A stretch of DNA of 18,236 bases from Thermodesulfovibrio sp. (GTDB taxonomy: Bacteria; Nitrospirota; Thermodesulfovibrionia; Thermodesulfovibrionales; JdFR-85). The stretch covers positions 6,047 through 24,282 of the forward strand of contig JALUAR010000039.1 of assembly GCA_027050975.1 (NCBI GenBank). The letters run 5' to 3'. Position numbers and translations under genes: made by a program. Numbering within the stretch: position 1 is the stretch's first letter; each line of letters opens with the position of its first letter. Below the pieces are notes generated by a model. It saw only the letters and a list, made by a program, of their open reading frames with translations. It ran no database searches and was not told where the DNA came from. Shown piece after piece: positions 14,926 to 18,236 of this stretch.

Positions 14926-16017
14926 ATGAAAGAGACACGTTCTGATAGACCAAAGGCTGTTGCACTCCTTTCAGGAGGGCTTGATAGCACCCTGGCCATT
15001 TTGGTGCTTTTAAGGCAGGGCATTGATGTTAAGGCTATAACCTTTCTTACCCATTTCGGATGTGACATATCCGATAGTTCCTCCTGCTCTCGCAATCCCA
15101 TGCCTGCTGCGGAAAAGTTCGGGTTTGAGGTAAAGCTGTGCCATCTGGCGGACAAGTTTATGGAAATTGTTAAAAATCCGAAATACGGGCATGGAAAGAA
15201 CATGAACCCCTGTATTGACTGCAGAATCCTCATGCTAAAAGAGGCAAAAACATACATGGACCTAATCGGAGCAGACTTCCTTGTCACTGGTGAGGTGCTT
15301 GGGCAGAGACCAATGAGTCAGAGGGGGGAATGCTTCCCCATGATAGACAGGGAGGCAGGAGTGGAAGGGCTGGTCCTCAGACCTCTCAGCGCAAAGCTCC
15401 TTCCACCAACCATACCGGAGCAGAAAGGACTTGTTGACAGGGAAAGACTTTACGACTTCAAGGGAAGAACTCGCAAACCGCAGATGGCTCTTGCAGAGGA
15501 ACTCGGACTTGATGATTATCCTTCTCCTGCAGGTGGTTGCCTGCTTACAGACCCTACTTACTCTTACAGACTGAAAGACCTTCTTACATACAATCCGGAT
15601 CCAGACCTGAGAGAGATTCATCTGTTGAGGGTAGGCAGACATTTCAGGACCAGTCCCACCTGCAAGATCATTGTGGGTCGTAACAAGGCTGACAACGAGC
15701 AGATCCTATCCTTTGCATCCTCAGATGATGTGCTTATGAAGGTCGATGGAGTAGGAAGTCCCGTAACAATCATTACAGGCACCCCTACAGAGGATGACAT
15801 TATGGTGGCTGCATCTATGACTGCTCGCTACTCGGATGCAAAAAGGCAGCCACGTGTTAAGGTGACAATCTTCAGCCTGAACGGGAAAAGGGGCACAGTG
15901 GAAACCATTCCAATAGAAGATTCCCTGTTGGAAAAATACCGTATAGTCTCAAAAGAGCAGCCGAAAAAGAGACGGCGTTACAGGAAATCAAAAAAGAGTG
16001 TACAGGTTCAGGCATGA
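14926..16017 (+). CDS. PP-loop ATPase (tRNA thiouridylase-like) fused to NFACT-R-like RNA-binding domain
   Basis: A 363-residue, probably cytoplasmic protein. Residues 10-210 form a PP-loop ATP-pyrophosphatase domain like ThiI/MnmA, with SGGLDST at 16-22. Conserved-looking cysteines are Cys96/Cys99 (NPCIDC), Cys205 (AGGC) and Cys46/Cys54. Residues about 232-310 (LLRVGRHFRTSPTCKIIVGRN...) resemble the NFACT-R RNA-binding domain (DUF814-related), a fusion to thiouridine synthetases described by Burroughs and Aravind. The tail (347-357) is strongly basic. Expected role: ATP-dependent sulfur insertion into tRNA uridine; databases often label relatives as a 2-thiouridylate methyltransferase, which the motifs do not support. 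TAAGGAGG lies six bases before the ATG at 14926; a GTG at 14905 is rejected. Confidence 0.8.
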   Translation: MKETRSDRPKAVALLSGGLDSTLAILVLLRQGIDVKAITFLTHFGCDISDSSSCSRNPMPAAEKFGFEVKLCHLADKFMEIVKNPKYGHGKNMNPCIDCRILMLKEAKTYMDLIGADFLVTGEVLGQRPMSQRGECFPMIDREAGVEGLVLRPLSAKLLPPTIPEQKGLVDRERLYDFKGRTRKPQMALAEELGLDDYPSPAGGCLLTDPTYSYRLKDLLTYNPDPDLREIHLLRVGRHFRTSPTCKIIVGRNKADNEQILSFASSDDVLMKVDGVGSPVTIITGTPTEDDIMVAASMTARYSDAKRQPRVKVTIFSLNGKRGTVETIPIEDSLLEKYRIVSKEQPKKRRRYRKSKKSVQVQA

Positions 16018-16041
16018 GGAATAATACCATATCAGAGTTTG

Positions 16042-16072
16042 TCTCAGGGATGAGATAGGCTCATCCCTGAGA
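16042..16072. terminator. Perfect 13-bp stem between convergent genes, probable bidirectional terminator
   Basis: TCTCAGGGATGAG (16042-16054) pairs perfectly with CTCATCCCTGAGA (16060-16072) around an ATAGG loop. It lies 24 bases after the stop of the PP-loop gene and 24 bases from the stop of ccdA. No good T-run follows on either strand, so termination may be weak or Rho-assisted, or the stem may mainly protect the mRNA 3' ends. Confidence 0.6.
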
Positions 16073-16096
16073 ATCTCGTTTCACTGAAAAGTTTCT

Positions 16097-16822
16097 TTAG
16101 AACTTTATACCGAAATCCGGCAGAAGCGCAGCCAGCTCGCGAACCCTGTTTGTCAGCAGCATAATCCCGAAAACTATAAGAAGCAGTCCGCTTATTATCA
16201 TTATGACCCGCATGTATCTCTGAAGTTTTCTGGAATAGCTCAGGAATGTATTCAATGCAAGGGATGAAACAAAAAATGGTATGGCCAGTCCCAATGAATA
16301 AACAGAAAGAAGCTTCAAGCCGTAGGCTGTAGAACCTTTAGTACTTGCGTATAAAAGAATTGTGCCAAGAATTGGCCCTATGCATGGTGTCCAGCCGGCA
16401 GCAAAGGTCATCCCCACCACAAAGGTACCAATATATCCAGCCGGTTTTCCGCTCAGATGCACCTTTCTTTCCCTTGTCAGAAAATCAAGCTTCAGAAAGC
16501 CAGCAACAAAAAGACCGAAGATTATGATCAGTATTCCGCCTATAATTCTGATCCAGTCCTGAAACTGGAAAAAGAGCCGTCCTACTGCAGATGAAGAGGC
16601 TCCAAGGAGCATAAAAACAAAGGAGAATCCGAAAATAAAGGCAAGTGAGTTGGTAATTGTAAGGAATCTCACCCTTGCCCTGTCAGTTACATTTGTGAGA
16701 TCCTCAAAGGATATTCCGGTTATAAATGAAACATAGGACGGCAAAAGCGGTAGAACACAGGGAGAAAGAAAAGAGAGAACTCCTGCAACAAATGCCAGTG
16801 TATAGCTCACCTCTGTTGTCAT
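16097..16822 (-). CDS. ccdA: CcdA-type thiol:disulfide interchange membrane protein
   Basis: Carries reducing power from cytoplasmic thioredoxin across the inner membrane to periplasmic thiol proteins, chiefly for cytochrome c maturation. It has 241 residues with six membrane helices (about 6-28, 54-76, 91-110, 131-150, 168-190 and 203-222). The two redox cysteines are Cys22 in LSPCVLPLLPSY and Cys147 in GWTPCIGPILG, both in the classic proline-flanked setting. I chose ATG at 16822: it forms an ATGA overlap with the mogA stop and has GGAGGAG eight bases upstream. A GTG at 16831 has no spacing for a ribosome site. There is no thioredoxin-like DsbD tail, so this is the short CcdA form. Confidence 0.93.
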   Translation of the reverse strand: MTTEVSYTLAFVAGVLSFLSPCVLPLLPSYVSFITGISFEDLTNVTDRARVRFLTITNSLAFIFGFSFVFMLLGASSSAVGRLFFQFQDWIRIIGGILIIIFGLFVAGFLKLDFLTRERKVHLSGKPAGYIGTFVVGMTFAAGWTPCIGPILGTILLYASTKGSTAYGLKLLSVYSLGLAIPFFVSSLALNTFLSYSRKLQRYMRVIMIISGLLLIVFGIMLLTNRVRELAALLPDFGIKF

Positions 16823-17304
16823 CTTGCACACTCCTCCTCTGAACCTTTTATCTTTTCTATTGCATGGGGTAGGACATCAATGATGACCTCAAGCCCTTCT
16901 TTTACAGCCTTTGGACTACCGGGCAGGTTTACGATAAGTGTTTCTCCTCTTACGCCTGCCACCGCTCTTGAGAGCATAGCTCTATTTGTCTTTTTCAAAC
17001 CTTCGGCCCTGATTGCCTCTGCAATACCTGGAACCTCTTTGTCGATTACCTCTAAAGTAACCTCAGGTGTTATATCCCGTGGACTAAGGCCTGTACCTCC
17101 GTTTGTTATTATCAGGTCAACATTTTCACAAAGTCCAAGAAGACGATCTTTCAGGATCTCCTTCTCATCCGGTATCACCTCGTAACTAACAACCTTTATT
17201 CCAGCATCCTGAAGTATCCCAACTGCAATCCCGCCGCTTTCATCCTCTCTTTCTCCTCTGGCTCCCTTATCACTCAATGTAAGAACTGCGGCCCTTATCA
17301 CCAT
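16819..17304 (-). CDS. mogA: Molybdopterin adenylyltransferase MogA/MoaB
   Basis: Adenylates molybdopterin to activate it for molybdenum insertion. The 161-residue single-domain MoCF-fold protein has the Mog-style start AVLTLSDKGARGEREDESG, the binding loop NGGTGLSPRDITPE (68-81, Asp77) and NLPGSPKA near 126-133. The SDKGARGERED opening is closer to Mog than to MoaB as I know them. Start ATG at 17304 with GGAAGGTG about eight bases upstream. The 34-bp gap to the MOSC gene and the ATGA overlap with ccdA suggest one transcript. Confidence 0.92.
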   Translation of the reverse strand: MVIRAAVLTLSDKGARGEREDESGGIAVGILQDAGIKVVSYEVIPDEKEILKDRLLGLCENVDLIITNGGTGLSPRDITPEVTLEVIDKEVPGIAEAIRAEGLKKTNRAMLSRAVAGVRGETLIVNLPGSPKAVKEGLEVIIDVLPHAIEKIKGSEEECAR

Positions 17305-17338
17305 CCCTGAACACCTTCCACTAACTTAAAACTCATAA

Positions 17339-17782
17339 TCAAGAACTCAAAACCTTTATTAAGTCCCCTACCCTGACCTTCCCTCCCTTTAGCACCTTTA
17401 CAAAGATCCCCTCCTTAGGCATCACACAGTCACCGGCCTGATAGTAAATGGCACAACGGCTGTGGCATGTCTTACCGATCTGGGTCACTTCAACCTCAAT
17501 TGAGTCACCTATTGTCAACTTTGTGCCTACCGGCAGTTTGAGAAGATCAATCCCTTCTGTGGTTATGTTTTCTGCAAAGTCACCAGGGCTAACATCAAGC
17601 CCCATCTCCTGCATCTTTTTAATGCTCTCAAGGGCCAGAAGACTTACCTGGCGGTGCCATTGGGACGAGGCATGGGCATCACCCTCGATCCCGTAGCCTG
17701 CCTTCAGCACAACCTCATCTACGGGCCTCTTTCTAACACCCTTACGATCGCTTATATTTATGGAAACAATCCTTCCTTCCAT
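17339..17782 (-). CDS. Stand-alone MOSC-domain protein
   Basis: MOSC (MoCo sulfurase C-terminal) domain of 147 residues. The family binds molybdenum cofactor or carries sulfur on a conserved cysteine. Visible motifs are GIEGDAHAS (31-39), PGDFAENITTEG (66-77) and QIGKTCHSRC (101-110), with Cys106 as the likely conserved cysteine and Cys110 and Cys119 nearby. It lies immediately upstream of mogA in the same direction, the usual company of this short MOSC type, so a role in cofactor handling is a reasonable inference. No Shine-Dalgarno sequence precedes the ATG at 17782; the nearest box, TATACT (17790-17795), would place the transcription start at the ATG. Confidence 0.88.
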   Translation of the reverse strand: MEGRIVSINISDRKGVRKRPVDEVVLKAGYGIEGDAHASSQWHRQVSLLALESIKKMQEMGLDVSPGDFAENITTEGIDLLKLPVGTKLTIGDSIEVEVTQIGKTCHSRCAIYYQAGDCVMPKEGIFVKVLKGGKVRVGDLIKVLSS

Positions 17783-17789
17783 TTTATTT

Positions 17790-17818
17790 AGTATAACCTA
17801 ATTAGAGGCCCTGATAAA
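17790..17818 (-). promoter_or_regulatory. Weak promoter for MOSC-mogA-ccdA
   Basis: On the minus strand TATACT (17790-17795) lies 17 bp from a poor -35, TTTATC (17813-17818). The transcription start would be about 17783, directly at the MOSC ATG. The -10 is good, the -35 is not. Confidence 0.3.
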
Positions 17819-17850
17819 AGCTCTTTTGCCCTCATTCGGAAAAGTTAATT

Positions 17851-17878
17851 TTTACGACAATATGTTAAGATATATAAA
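17851..17878 (+). promoter_or_regulatory. Possible promoter for the gene at 17977
   Basis: TTTACG (17851-17856) and TATAAA (17873-17878) are separated by 16 bp in an AT-rich stretch, followed by a leader of about 90 nt containing the hairpin at 17912-17947. Several overlapping -10-like sequences exist, so exact placement is uncertain. Confidence 0.35.
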
Positions 17879-17911
17879 TTAAAAACCATGAAACCAGGCC
17901 ATGGGCCTTAC

Positions 17912-17947
17912 CAATTCAAGAAAGGAGGATGAGCGTTTCCTGAATTG
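17912..17947 (+). promoter_or_regulatory. Leader hairpin with GGAGG in its loop
   Basis: CAATTCA (17912-17918) pairs with TGAATTG (17941-17947). After one A-C mismatch, GAAA (17920-17923) pairs with TTTC (17936-17939), leaving a 12-base loop GGAGGATGAGCG. It lies 29 bases before the ATG of the final gene. The loop contains a Shine-Dalgarno-like sequence and an ATG that opens a four-codon frame, but their spacing is too tight for efficient initiation. A regulatory role is inferred from structure and position only. Confidence 0.4.
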
Positions 17948-17976
17948 CAAAATCAGGTTAATGCTCGAGGAAGAAG

Positions 17977-18236
17977 ATGCCAAAGTACAAAGTTTTTACA
18001 GAGGAAGAGGAGAAGATTTATGACAGGGAGATAGGCAAATTGATGGAGCGACTCAAAGGGGGAATGAAACTTGATGATGCCTGCCAGAAGATTGATACCG
18101 ATGATCCAGAAATGTACCAGATAATTGCTGATGATATTCTGAAAATAGTTATTGCAGAACTCCACTACCAGCAGGGCATGAGCTTTGAAAAGATAGCCCA
18201 TGAGTTAGGCATAGAGGTGGACCGAGTGGTGACAAC
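17977..18236 (+). CDS. Unrecognised protein, 5' part only, HTH-like segment near the cut end
   Basis: An open frame from ATG 17977 continues off the window (86 codons seen). The start has GAGGAAG immediately upstream (17967-17973). The protein is charged and helical, with no membrane segment. Residues 1-30 (MPKYKVFTEEEEKIYDREIG...) are acidic, and about residues 68-84 (GMSFEKIAHELGIEVDRVV) read like a helix-turn-helix of the sigma region-4 or repressor kind. It could be a small transcription regulator, but I do not recognise the family. Coding is supported by the ribosome site and the absence of stops to the edge. Confidence 0.6.
   Translation, partial: MPKYKVFTEEEEKIYDREIGKLMERLKGGMKLDDACQKIDTDDPEMYQIIADDILKIVIAELHYQQGMSFEKIAHELGIEVDRVVT

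Overview
This is an accessory-poor stretch of a bacterial chromosome, about 18.2 kb, densely coding and with moderate GC (mid-40s percent by eye). Heptose kinase (LPS core), TatA, CcdA and a periplasmic HtrA protease indicate a diderm (Gram-negative) cell. The mixture of protein families (long-type SerA, a PP-loop/NFACT-R thiouridylase-like protein, a UPF0182 protein, mobA next to tatA) looks to me like the Nitrospirota (Thermodesulfovibrio-like) or a nearby phylum such as the former deltaproteobacteria. That placement is an inference from protein style; I could not run a search.

Layout. (1) 1-1447, minus: an HtrA/Do serine protease, cut only at its extreme C-terminus by the window edge. (2) 1600-6864, plus: serC, serA, purA, a PilZ plus zinc-ribbon protein and comF. 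The last three are overlapping or nearly touching. serA also appears to have its own promoter. (3) 6871-11599, plus: a likely promoter, then mobA, tatA, alr and a large UPF0182 membrane protein, with overlaps or very short gaps. (4) 11601-13731, minus: hemH and an EamA/DMT-type transporter, the latter flanked on both sides by strong hairpins. (5) 13806-13920: a roughly 115-bp pair of hairpins that looks like the ends of an IS200/IS605-type element without a transposase gene. (6) 13941-16017, plus: kinase-only heptose-7-phosphate kinase (rfaE1/hldA) and a PP-loop ATPase fused to an NFACT-R-like RNA-binding domain. (7) 16042-16072: a perfect 13-bp stem between convergent genes. (8) 16097-17782, minus: a MOSC protein, mogA and ccdA. 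(9) 17783-18236: a divergent intergenic region and the start of an unrecognised plus-strand gene with an HTH-like end.

How the genes fit together. Most are housekeeping: serine synthesis (serC, serA), AMP synthesis (purA), D-alanine for peptidoglycan (alr), haem (hemH) and LPS heptose (rfaE1). One theme recurs: molybdenum cofactor maturation (mobA, mogA, a MOSC protein) together with export of folded proteins (tatA) and periplasmic thiol/cytochrome c maturation (ccdA, hemH). That set fits a cell that makes exported molybdo-enzymes and c-type cytochromes for anaerobic respiration.

I saw no prophage, CRISPR array, defence island, tRNA or rRNA. The points most worth a second look are the transposase-less IS200/IS605-like element, the PP-loop/NFACT-R fusion, the PilZ/zinc-ribbon fusion and several structured intergenic sites. 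I do not see convincing evidence of a wholly new multi-gene system.
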